Origin: Oryzias latipes
Taxonomy: Eukaryota; Chordata; Actinopteri; Beloniformes; Adrianichthyidae
Length of the DNA stretch: 64,000 bases
Assembly (NCBI RefSeq): GCF_002234675.1
Contig: NC_019873.2
Span: 10,937,740 to 11,001,739 of the forward strand
Reading direction: 5' to 3'
The notes below the pieces were generated by a model that was given only the letters and a program-made list of their open reading frames with translations, was not told where the DNA came from and ran no database searches. The position numbers were made by a program, and so were the translations under genes. Below are positions 23,301 through 32,400 of the stretch, one piece after another; within the stretch, counting starts at the first letter, position 1, and each line of letters starts with the position of its first letter.

Positions 23301-23668
23301 ACTTAAAACATTTCTAAACACAGAATTATGTATTTATCTGAATATTTTTAAAGCTTTTATATTATAAATTGATTTAAAACATCTTGATTTGTGTTGTTTT
23401 AACAAACTAAAATAGAGTTTTAGACACTTTTTTAATTAAAAATGATAAATCCAAGAATTTTCAAAAAATAAGTGAAGTTATGCTTGATAAAGGAGTTTGA
23501 ACTCTTTTATTTGGAAATAATTATCCCCTACACCACACGAGACTTTGTTTTCCTTCTTTTCTACAAAGTGAGAAGCTAAAGATGTGAACAACACCTCCTC
23601 CTGCAGCAGTTTTTACCTTCCAGCATCTCCTCCGTCTTCTCTGCCGATTCCATCTGACCATTCTCCAT
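2183..23668 (-). CDS. arhgef33: ARHGEF33-type Rho guanine-nucleotide exchange factor (15 exons)
   Basis: Predicted activator of Rho-family GTPases through a Dbl-homology (DH) domain. Exons in transcription order: 23617-23668, 16926-16969, 12018-12149, 11243-11355, 10900-11195, 9648-9774, 8911-9043, 8236-8343, 8020-8112, 7078-7226, 6660-6865, 5565-6016, 5288-5482, 5082-5212, 2183-2306. All junctions are GT-AG and phase-compatible, giving 785 codons including the stop. The N-terminus begins [17 protein letters not shown]. Residues about 33-115 form a charged coiled coil ([19 protein letters not shown]). The DH domain is about 213-416, with [16 protein letters not shown], a leucine-rich [13 protein letters not shown] helix and the conserved [13 protein letters not shown] helix. 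No PH domain is visible. The tail has an acidic SDSSIDIAF stretch, a basic [12 protein letters not shown] segment and ends NRGTAV. Family assignment rests on remembered similarity to human ARHGEF33 (844 aa). Least certain are exon 2, the donor near 10900, and the acceptor at 5212 (5236 also stays in frame). Confidence 0.8.
2460..3495 (+). mobile_element. 5'-truncated LINE (L2-like) with TTGAA tail
   Basis: The frame 2491-2694 encodes a typical reverse-transcriptase C-terminus ([13 protein letters not shown] then [12 protein letters not shown]). It is followed by a 0.8 kb 3' UTR and a (TTGAA)n tail at about 3478-3497. The same 3' UTR occurs in reverse at 50249-54249. It lies in the last intron of the ARHGEF33-type gene. 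Confidence 0.75.
3620..4425 (+). mobile_element. Tc1-like transposon remnant interrupted by a LINE/SINE 3' tail
   Basis: Plus-strand frames show decayed DDE-transposase pieces (a GCFSAK-like segment, NDPKH). The end (CATCTTTTTAAAAGGGACAA) resembles the Tc1 end at about 1540. Positions about 4255-4370 carry an unrelated retroposon tail (GTAAAGCGCTTTGTCC ... GCGCTATATAAG). Confidence 0.6.
7661..7872 (+). mobile_element. piggyBac-type MITE, copy 1
   Basis: Imperfect palindromic ends CCCTTGTGCTATCTTA and GGATAGCACAAGGG sit next to TTAA on the left and a mutated TTAC on the right. Six copies of this ~210-bp element occur in the window. TTAA target use is the piggyBac signature. No coding capacity. 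Confidence 0.8.
9775..10899 (-). other. Intron of the ARHGEF33-type gene
   Basis: AT-rich non-coding DNA, notably A-rich from about 10260 to 10700. I see no exon or recognisable element in it. Confidence 0.4.
12150..16925 (-). other. Large intron of the ARHGEF33-type gene
   Basis: Mostly non-coding. It holds a poly-C run near 13520-13537, a fragment of a tRNA-derived SINE head at about 15570-15640 (GATGGCTCAGTTGGCTG), and an AT-rich stretch at 15720-16450. An unassigned minus-strand open frame at 15004-15237 is listed separately. Confidence 0.4.
15004..15237 (-). other. Unassigned coding-like open frame inside an intron
   Basis: 77 codons open on the sense strand of the surrounding gene, ending [11 protein letters not shown] and a stop. 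The composition looks protein-like (few Lys/Asn runs, varied residues), but I see no ATG start, no clean acceptor or donor, and no family. It could be an alternative exon, a decayed gene piece or chance. Confidence 0.15.
17977..18195 (+). pseudogene. Harbinger transposase N-terminal fragment
   Basis: The ATG at 17977 opens a frame starting [20 protein letters not shown] and continuing to [12 protein letters not shown] at 18094-18096 stands where the family usually has Arg, and the frame then continues [10 protein letters not shown] up to about 18190. This matches the HARBI1-like N-terminus; the catalytic DDE part is absent. Confidence 0.7.
18177..18467 (-). pseudogene. Harbinger Myb/SANT-like DNA-binding protein, N-terminal fragment
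   Basis: The ATG at 18467 starts [20 protein letters not shown], then a trihelix-like segment including [16 protein letters not shown] and [10 protein letters not shown]. After residue ~61 the sequence changes to low-complexity Gly/Arg-rich residues across a hairpin (18258-18295), the probable deletion junction. The intact partner protein imports and targets Harbinger transposase. Confidence 0.65.
19740..20050. repeat. (TCCA)n microsatellite plus common fish dispersed repeat
   Basis: About eleven ATCC/TCCA units (19748-19793) are followed by a conserved block (GGGCTGCTGCCTATCCTGGC, then a GAGGAACCCAGAG-like segment) that is widespread in fish genomes as a retroposon 3' region. A reverse-complement piece occurs near 35165-35235. 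Confidence 0.55.
20266..20754 (-). other. 162-codon open frame of unknown nature
   Basis: ATG-initiated, on the sense strand of the ARHGEF33-type intron. The product is Trp-rich (7 Trp) with [15 protein letters not shown] and [13 protein letters not shown] segments. I recognise no domain. There is no obvious repeat in the underlying DNA. At this GC content one or two such ORFs could arise by chance in 64 kb, so I do not call it a gene. Confidence 0.2.
21146..21358 (-). mobile_element. piggyBac-type MITE, copy 3 (reverse)
   Basis: TTAA at both ends, with the same ~210-bp sequence in reverse orientation relative to the other copies. Complete. Confidence 0.85.
22290..22745 (+). repeat. Dispersed ~0.5 kb repeat, copy
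   Basis: One of five partly matching copies (also about 4765-4985, 25140-25685, 37885-38345, 42720-43330), all in plus orientation. Shared blocks include TTTCTATGGCAACCACTC, GAATCTGTCAATCA, GATTGGTCAGTTTATA and GTTTATTTCTC. I cannot assign a class and see no coding capacity. Confidence 0.75.
23617..23668 (-). CDS. arhgef33: First coding exon of the ARHGEF33-type gene
   Basis: An ATG at 23666-23668 opens 17 codons reading [17 protein letters not shown] plus one base, followed by a GTAAAA donor. The phase (1) fits the small exon 16926-16969, which has a strong polypyrimidine acceptor ending TTTTCTAG and a CAG/GTAAAT donor. That exon in turn fits the coiled-coil exon at 12018-12149. The surrounding DNA lacks recognisable repeats. 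The evidence is purely splice and phase logic plus an acidic N-terminus resembling the family, so confidence is moderate. Confidence 0.55.
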
Positions 23669-24524
23669 TTTTCTCGTAGTCCCTCCACACACTTCTGAGC
23701 TTCTTCTCCAGTCTGCTCTTCAGCTGAGCCCCTCTGATCTGAGGGAGTCTATCTTCTGCCGGGATCACTCACTTTCTCGCATCCAAAGCATGTGAGTCCT
23801 GTGATTTTCCCCTGTGTACAAAAAGCTCCTTGTCTTCTCAGGAGTGGAAGGACAGAGGCTGAAGATCAGAAGTGGGGAGAGAGAGACATTTGTTCTTCAT
23901 GCAGCCACAAACTGCAGTAGAGTCATTACATTTAAGCAGGCGTGACGGCTTCTTGATGAGGGGGACTCGCTCTGCCGCGCACAACTGGAAGCTAAGATGG
24001 AGTTCTCCAGAATTCAGAACTTTTCTGGGGTTTTTTTGTCCTCTTTTGTTCTCTTGCTTCATTCAACCCTCAGCCTCTCTGGGCCTCTCGTCAACGGGGC
24101 TCAACCAATTCTTCTGTACTGAGAACAACTAAGGAGAAAGTTCTTTTCGCTTCACAGTTGCCTTTATCTTGGCCAAATGGAATGTAAGCTAAGATGTAAC
24201 ATGAGCTTGTCATCAAAAACAAACACTCTCATTTGTGTGCTATTTCGTTTTTGAAGACCCACTCGGATGAAGGTGTTTTTAACATGTTCTTGTAGCATTT
24301 ATAAAGAAAAATTGCAATTCTCAGCATTTCTTAATTTAAATCCTTGTAAATTAGAAGCCGACAAAAATTGCTGTTTGCAAAAAAACTTGTATGTGACGTA
24401 GAATATATACTGGGCGAGCCACAACCTTCACACTTCGCTCCATTCTGATGCATCCGCTTACTGTTCATATAATGACCACCACAGACAGAACCAGAGTTAT
24501 GACAACTGATTGTGTATGAGAACC

Positions 24525-25133
24525 GGTGTAGTTACCATAACCATTCGGCCTGTAACTTCCATTTGGGGTCCTTCGGAGTCCTCGGACTAATGCTGACGTC
24601 ACATTATGTGATTGGCTGTACGTTGGTTTGATGACGTGTCAGACAATGATTGGCCTGGACAAATAACAATACTTCCATTGAAGAAAATATTATGAAGTCT
24701 GTTGTATACAAACAGAGCTCCGACATAAAGCGAGATTGTCTTCTAAACGTGCCTTTATTATTGTTATGATTAGTATTGAATGCATGTTCGCTTATAGTTT
24801 TTTTAATCTGTGCACCAGTGCTTTATTATTGTCAGAACGGACTCGGAAGAGCAACATTTAGCCGTGCTAACAACATTTTCAGCCACGGCTGAACTTAAAC
24901 TGGAATAACAAGCGGATTGTGGCAAAATCTCTTTATAAAAATTACAAATAATGTTGTCAGACACAACTTATGAGGGAATATAACTTTGGGTTCCAAAAGG
25001 GAATGTGAAATGAAAATATGTAGAGCCCGAGCAGATCTCGAAGCCACGTAGTTTGTCCAATTTGGGTTACCGTAGTGTGACGTTACCTTCAGTCGAAAGG
25101 ACCCCGAACGGAAGTTCCAGGCTGAACGACACC
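24525..25133. mobile_element. MITE with long imperfect inverted repeats
   Basis: The left end GGTGTAGTT...CGGCCTGTAACTTCC pairs with the right end GGAAGTTCCAGGCTGAACGACACC, extending through a GGGGTCCTT/AAGGACCCC pair. About 0.6 kb, no ORF. Confidence 0.55.
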
Positions 25134-25139
25134 AGACAT

Positions 25140-25685
25140 AATGAGTTTGGCATCACCCATACAAAATTATTTACTTCTGGCTTCATTGAAATCAAGCCAA
25201 TTCAGTAGCCATTTTTCTGCGATAAGAACGTCACCATGGTGGAGCCAGATGACGTCAGTAAACAGTGATTGGTCCGAGCCTGTCTGAGGTATAGATTCTA
25301 TGGCAACCACTCTCGCCAATGAGGAGTAAGCTTGTTGGAAGTCCACAACCCTACCACTTGACAGCGGGCTCTGGAGAATCTGTCAATCAGACGTTTCAAA
25401 CGTTCATTGTGAGACCTCAGGTTGTTATTTAGGAATCTGATTGGTTAGTTTATAACTTATAAGTTAAAATATAATGAAAAAAAAGAAGATTATCTAGAAC
25501 ATGTTAAAAACGGTATCAGAGCAAGAATAGGTTTACTTAATAATAGAATGACTAATAGATGTTTATTTCTCATTAGAATTTAATGGGATTTTGGCTTTTT
25601 TGGACCCAGCGGATACTTCCTGTTTGGTTCTTGAGGCGGGGATGGGTCACTAAGTCCATTTCTCCTATACATTCTATGGTTATGA
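25140..25685 (+). repeat. Dispersed ~0.5 kb repeat, copy
   Basis: Second well-preserved copy in the head-to-head intergenic region, with the same block order as the 22290 and 37885 copies, directly after the MITE ending at 25133. Confidence 0.7.
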
Positions 25686-26609
25686 TTTAAGTTCTGAGTT
25701 CAGAAAAGCTGCAGTCGTACCAACCGTTGATCACAAACATCTTCTATCGTTTATTTTTCATCTCATTTCCTCGGTTTATCTTCACAGAACCTCACAAACA
25801 TCCCAGAAAAGTCTTTTTCTGCTAAAGATGTGAAAGCGGGAAGCTAATCTTGCCTTCATTCCAACATTAATACTGGTCTGCATTTGTTTCTGCTCCGGAC
25901 AGGAAAAAAGAAAGAAACATGTCCTCACTGTCTTCATGGAGGCAATGAAAACTGCTAATCCTATCTGAAATAAGTGATTCTGGTTTGTGTAGATGCTGTT
26001 TATGGTTACAGGCTGCAGAAGAGGACATTCAAATGTATCTACAGCTTTACTAGATTATGCAATCATGGTTTCATTGAAAACACAGCTGAACACCGAAGTC
26101 TCTTCAGGGCAAAACATTTCACAAGCAGAACAATAAGTTAATTATGACTGAAAGTTTGGAGAAATAATGTGACCAGAATCGCTGCCTGTGGAAATGAAAC
26201 CAATTCCGATCCACCATTGGTTGTGATTGAATCAGTGCTCAGATGTGAGTCCACGTGTGGGGATCAGTGTGACGGTTTCTTGGGTTTCCTTCAGCGGCCG
26301 TCGCCGTGGCTTCTCTCTAGTCTCAGCCGCTCCCAGCGCTCAACAACAAACCTGCGTTTGAAGGTTATGCAAGTCCCACGCATCATCTGACGGCGTGGCT
26401 ACATGTGAGCGTGTGGAGGGAGAATGTGCCACTTATTCCTCTCTGGACACAAACAAACACAACTTGTCTTGTTGGCAGATAAGTGAGTTCAGGGAAACTG
26501 CAGTCATGGGTGACGTGACTGCAAGAGCTGGAAGTTTCAAATCTTACAGTCAAATGTCAACTGTTATTCAAATTACAGGACGTTATAACTTCTAAAAGCA
26601 TTTTACCCC

Positions 26610-27105
26610 AATTGTGAAATCTTGCACTTGCTTCCAGTCAGTTTTAGGATCGATTTAAAGGTTCTTTTATTAGTTTAGAAAAGTTTACATGGAATTGGAC
26701 CCTCATTTTTATCAAATTTACTTTTAGTTTATGACCCTCCCAGAGCCCTCAAGCCCTGCTGGTGGTCTCAAAAGTCCAAACTGAAATGTTGGCCACATTT
26801 CAGCACCGTGGGCCCCCCTGTGGAACAGGCCGTGGGCTTCATCCACTGTGGAAGTTTTCAAGAAAAAATGGAGGACTCATCTGTTTCAGTAAAGCTTTTT
26901 TACACCGTTTTTACCTGTCCACCTGTTTTAATTGGATTTTAATTAATTTGTAAATAATAAAGATTGATTGTGGGATGTGTATGTTGGTTTTTTATTTTTT
27001 GTTATGAATGCTATTTTAACAACTTTTTATTTTATTTTACTATTTATTTTTATTATGTAGAGCACTTTTTTGCAGGAAAAGTGCTTTATAAGTTTGAATA
27101 ACACT
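26610..27105 (+). mobile_element. LINE (L2/CR1-type) reverse-transcriptase remnant
   Basis: Decayed plus-strand coding with a LHWLPVSFRIDLKVLLL-like start, then GPSFLSNLL and PPRALKPCWWSQ. It is followed by a 3' tail ending AAAGTGCTTTATAAG. This is the usual C-terminal region of fish L2/Rex-like elements with frameshifts and stops. Confidence 0.6.
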
Positions 27106-29361
27106 CAGTAACTAAAAGTAATATCATATTTTTATACTTTACTGTAATAAACTGTTGTGTTGAAAATGTTTATAAACCGTTTCTACATGTTTACTTAATA
27201 TATTCTTGTTTCTCAGGTTGATTTTCTTTAAACAATATTTAATTTTCAGGGGGCCTTTTTTAAAATATTGAAATTAATGTTGTGATTTTGTTGTTGCAAT
27301 AAGAATAAAACAGCAGGGGAAAAAATACTTTTTAAAACAAATTAACCCTGTAAACCCCGCTACATCAAGGAATTGACAGAAAATCATTTTTATTTTAGGA
27401 ATGAATATGTTTATTTAAATCATTTTATAAAATCCATACAAAAATTGTACAATATAATTTCTTATGAGATATAATGTATTTTCCTTTTGTTTGCATTCTT
27501 TAATTATTTTATGTTTTTATTGATCGAAACAACAAAATCAAATCCAAATCTAAATGTTTGCGGACACTTGCCCAGACGTCCTGGAATCAAAGCTTCATAG
27601 CAAATGAACTCTAAAAATTTGAAATCATGCACCAAGAAGGGGTCTAACTGAGCTTCAACGTGTAAAAAGATCTCCTTTAAGGATGCATTGATGTCTCTGT
27701 CTCAAAGGTTATGGGACACGTTTCAAAGAAAGGAAATCTCACTGACATGGATGAGGTTTTGAAGACAATTCGTTGTAGCATCAGCTTCACCAGACCGGAT
27801 CTGAACCTTCAGCCATGCCCAAAACACCAAAGGAGTTCTGAAGAAAAAAGAAAAGAAAAAAAAGAAAAATCCTCAGCCATAGAATAGAAAAAGAAGCTGA
27901 AAAGCTGCTAAATGAATCTGAAAAGTGTCCAGACAGCATTACAGCAACAGTGATGAACTTTGAAGCTTCACCAGCAATGAACACCAAAGGAAAAGAAAAG
28001 GAAGCAAATAGAAGAACAAGATCTTCAGCTTCTTGATAAACGTCTTTCTTCAGTTACGACCACCAGTGGCTACATCTTTATGGGACACTTTCTCCCCACT
28101 GCTTTCTTGCCCTTTGGCAGAGTTTTTTGGTAGTAAAATTGTTTTTTTGGTTTTTTTTTTAAACTATCTTTGCTTCAATCCATTGCTGAGAGTTAACTGA
28201 GTCCATCTAATGTTTCATCTCTATCAGTAATTTCAGTACAGATTTCTTTTTAAATAACCATGTTTTCTCCTCTACCCATAGGATTCTTCCTGCTGGAAGA
28301 TTCATACCCTGTTAAAATTGACTCTTTTTGAAAATAGCGTTCTCCCGAGTGTTCTTTTGTTTAATTTTATCTCATATTTTTGACTCTTCAATCCTCTAAT
28401 ATATTTTATTTTCATGTGTGACTGTCAGATAAGCTGCATCACTCTGAGTCTTCATCATTTTTTCCTCCCTAACCTATCTGTGTCTTCATTTCCACATCGA
28501 CTTGTCCAGAAATTCCATATTTTCTTGGTCATATTCGTATTCGTAATCAAGTTTGATCTCATCCTGTAAACACAAAACATAACATTTGACAATCTCTGCA
28601 TACGAGTTCTGTGCCATAGTCAGATCTAAAACATAAAACTTCTCCAATAAGGCTCAAATTCTGCAGGAAAGGTCTCAGTTGCCTGCAGAGCATCATTTCC
28701 CAGCTTCAGAAAATAAACTATGGATGAATTCAGGTTCACAGCAGTAGTAAGTAGGGAATAGTATGACGCCACTCAGAGGTAGACTTGAGTAATAACGATA
28801 GAAAATGTCATTTCAGACAAAATGCTTCCATAGTAAAGAAGCATATCTTGAATTATGAGACAGACATAATTCTACAGATCCAGTCAGGGTGTCTAATTTT
28901 AAAAGGACTGAATATGACCCTTAGTCGAAAGGATATTTTCTGGGATTAAAAGAAATCGTAATATTTTTTTTTCATCCCAAAAAATAATAAGCCATATATA
29001 TTTAGCATATAGGTAGAAATCACATAAAAACACAAAGCATTGTTGTGTTTTTCTAGAGGGAAGTAAAACTGCGGTTCCTTTTGATGAAGGACGCCTTTTG
29101 CGCATGTCCGCAGAAGCCGGGAGCGATCCTAAACCCGCCCCTGGCGCGTGCCGGGGGGAAGTGCATGCGTGGACCGAAAAGTCTCTGCTGGAGAAAAAAC
29201 ATAATTATTATTATATTATGTTATATTTAATCATATTTAAGAAAGTATCTTTATAGTTTGTTGTATAATTTTTGAAATTGAAAGAAGCTCGAAAACAACA
29301 ACAATCAATGAGTTATATCGCGATATAACTCATGGACAACAATATTGGTCCTCCGACACGC

Positions 29362-29371
29362 GTCACGTGAT
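29362..29371 (+). promoter_or_regulatory. CLEAR-like E-box (TFEB/TFE3 site) upstream of slc17a5
   Basis: GTCACGTGAT lies 95 bp upstream of the sialin ATG. It matches nine of ten bases of the published CLEAR consensus GTCACGTGAC that drives lysosomal genes through TFEB. The lysosomal function of the downstream gene makes the match meaningful. Binding is inferred, not shown. Confidence 0.6.
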
Positions 29372-29397
29372 GTGGCTGTGGGGGGATCAGCTGACAG

Positions 29398-29405
29398 TGA
29401 CGTCA
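29398..29405 (+). promoter_or_regulatory. Palindromic CRE/ATF site upstream of slc17a5
   Basis: A perfect TGACGTCA palindrome lies 61 bp upstream of the sialin ATG, within the same GC-rich promoter block as the CLEAR-like site. This is the full cAMP-response element consensus. The transcription start may lie close by, so it could be core-promoter proximal. Confidence 0.5.
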
Positions 29406-29465
29406 GCGAACAGCAGCGGCTGCTCTTCTGGTTGTGGTTCCACGGTGTTTGCTGTCCGCTGAAGC

Positions 29466-32400
29466 ATGGCGGCGACACACGGCTCCGACACGGAGGGGGA
29501 CGGCCTCGAGACCCCGCTGCTGGCGCGCGGGAAGGACGGACGAGTCCCGCGAGGTGAGGAAGGAGCCGCGCGGGCGGCTAACCGGCTAGCAACAACAACA
29601 ATAGAGGCTCGCGCCAACAGCTGTTTACCAAATACATCTGTCTGGGAAGATTCAGGGGGACAAAGCAGCCACTTTCTAATGCAAACACTTCAACTACAAA
29701 GTTTAGACTTGGACAAAAATCCCAGCTCTTTGTTTGCTTCATAATCTGCATGTCCACCTGTCACTGTAGAGTCTGGAGATCTGCTGGAACATCTGGATCC
29801 AGCTGACAGGAGTTCGAATGTTTTGACACAAAAACCCAGAGATTTGACTGCCAGGACAATTACAGACCTAAAAACTGGCTTGGCTTCATTCAGTCTGTTT
29901 GCAGCACATATTTACAAACATTATGACAAGTGGACTATTTTACAGTCATAAAGAGTATTTTATGGTGGTGAAGGTTAATGACTTGAAGAAGCAGGTTATG
30001 TCTGTGTCTGCACACACAACAAAAACACAAAATGCACACTGGAATCTACCATGTAATTTCAACTCTTTGACTTGGACTCAGAGTAATCTAAGTTTAAAAA
30101 GATTCAATTCTTTCATCGTTTTAAAATGCTCTGGAAGAATATTTCAAGTTTTTAACCTTTAAATAATTTTAACACCTATTTGTTTTTCATATTTGGATAA
30201 ACACTTTGCTCGATGCGTCTTGCCTTTTGCGTATTTTATTCAAAGATCCTGTTTTACATTAAAGTAAAAGAAAAAGCCACGTTCAAAAAAATGGATGCAT
30301 TTGTCAAAAACGGTTAGAAAAAAAAAGATTAATTAATTCTATTGATTATTGTAAAAATGCCACATCTTAAACATATTTTCTTCTAATAACAGATTTTTCT
30401 TTGATATAAATATTTGAAATAGCCATTTTTTATGGAGATTTCATTCTGATTTCACTCAGTAATCTGTTTTTACTTAATTTTACAACTTTTGTTTGTTTGT
30501 TGAATCAGGACCATTTTTAACCATCGGAGCTCATATAGGCTACGTTCACACTGCAGGCTGAAACGACCCAATTCCGAATTTTTTGCCCCTAAGCGGCCCA
30601 ATTCCGATCTTTTCATGACAGTCTGAATGACACAGATCCGATCTTTTCAAATGCGACCCAGGCCCCGTGGGTTTGCCGGCCTGATTCCGAATTGTAGCCG
30701 ATCTTTTCAATTGCGACCGCCGTCTGACCGGCCAGGCGACTTGATTCCGAACTGTACGTCATCGACACGCAACAAACGTCATCATTTTGCGTTGAAGTAG
30801 GCGGGAACGAGAACGTAAACATCAACCATGGTGGACGATGCTGCTGAGATCAGTCAGTAGAAGGGAAGAGAGGTCACCGATTGGATTAATATTTGGGCTG
30901 ATCGCTCTTTTCAGGCCAAACTCCAGGGCTCTGATCGCAACTGGGCGGTTTTTGAAAAAAATTCCAGATAAATGGCAGAGCGTGGTGTTGAACCTTTACC
31001 GCGATAACTTTTTTTTCTTTCTCCCCTTTGACCGTGCTCAGAAGCGCGGGGGACCCAGGCAATCCCCCTCCTCCTCCTCCCTGTTCTGATCCTTAGATTC
31101 TCCAGAACGGGTTAATAAAGAGTCCATAGCATTTATTCTGGGGGAAACCTTCTTTTATTACCGTCATCCGTAACACACAACATGAATGCGCGCCCACACT
31201 GCCCCCCCCTATTCTCTATCGCGGCACGCGCTTGCACACACGCGGGCGCGCGGCCCCAGCACATACACATTCCTCTTCCACTACAGTGGGTACAGACGAT
31301 CCCGACTCCAATGCCTTCTTAAAATGAGAAGATTGTAATTGTGCTGCTCCTTTGTGAAAATAAATTTAATATTACAAAAAGAGCTCCGCTTTTGACAACA
31401 CTGTTGTTGACATCCATTGTTAACGTTGGCTCCGCAAACGAGTGACGTCGTTCACCGTTGAGTATTCTTCTGGCTTCTGCGCATGCGGGTCTCGTTTGGG
31501 TCGTGTCACGGTCACACTGGAGATCACAAAAGTTCGGATTTACTTGGAAATGTGAACGGTCTAGCATTAAGCCCTGCAGTGTGAACGTAGCCATAGATTT
31601 CATTTTGATGAAATTATATATTTAAATTCCAGTGTATTAAAAACATAAATCTCTCTGATCTAAAGACTTTGGAATTTTTTGGAATTTTTTTCAGAAATTT
31701 ATAACAGAATTGATCATCCTGATTGATCGGACTGATCAATAAAAAAAAGGTCATTTATCAGACTGTTTTATTGACTTTGTGCCGCAGTTTGTTAAAGCTT
31801 TTCTGCATAAACACCTTTATCAGCATCAAAATCAGTGTTTTTGACAGACCTGATGTTTACTTTTAAACCTAGATTTCTCCTCTTCTAAATTGATCTCATA
31901 AAAGGTCATCAGGGTTTTAGAATGAGTCTGTCTAAAGAAAGAAAGGACAAACTTTGGTCTTCCTGCAGCGCCGGCTTGCTGCTCGTCTCGTTACGGCCTG
32001 GCGCTGCTCTCCTGCTACGGCTTCTTCGTGGTCTACTCTCTGAGAGTGAACCTGAGTGTGGCCATGGTGGACATGCTCAACACCACGCATCAGACCAACC
32101 ACAGCGCCTCCGTGTGTCCCGCGCACCCCAGCCCAGCACGGCCCAAAAACAACCACACGGTGAGCAGCAGTACGCACCCTCACCGCCACTTCAGCAACTT
32201 GTGGAACCACAAACTGGACAAATACGAATAGCAGCAGTTTAGGGAAAGGTTTGGCCAAACACACAGCCCTTCGGTACACCAACACCGATTCCAGTTTATT
32301 TTGTTGTTTTTATCAAACTTTTGATTAAGTGGTTTATTTAATATCTTGGGCTTTTAAAGAAAAAGTATCATAAAAAATGTTCAAACATTCCCACAGGCTA

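Larger units (their letters stand above)
16970..23616 (-). other. Intron 1 of the ARHGEF33-type gene
   Basis: 6.6 kb of non-coding DNA with the split MITE/Harbinger nest, a microsatellite, MITE copy 3, and one copy of the 0.5 kb dispersed repeat (about 22290-22745). 21370-21611 has a 108-codon minus frame whose DNA resembles 24365-24490, so it looks repetitive rather than genic. A-rich stretches at 22860-23560 hold nothing I can name. Confidence 0.4.
23669..29361. other. Intergenic region between divergent arhgef33 and slc17a5
   Basis: 5.7 kb between the two start codons. It contains a MITE, a dispersed repeat copy, a LINE remnant and long AT-rich stretches (27120-27540, 28080-28480). 23669-23760 is probably the 5' UTR/promoter of the minus gene. 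29100-29361 is GC-richer and grades into the slc17a5 promoter. No further gene seen. Confidence 0.5.
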
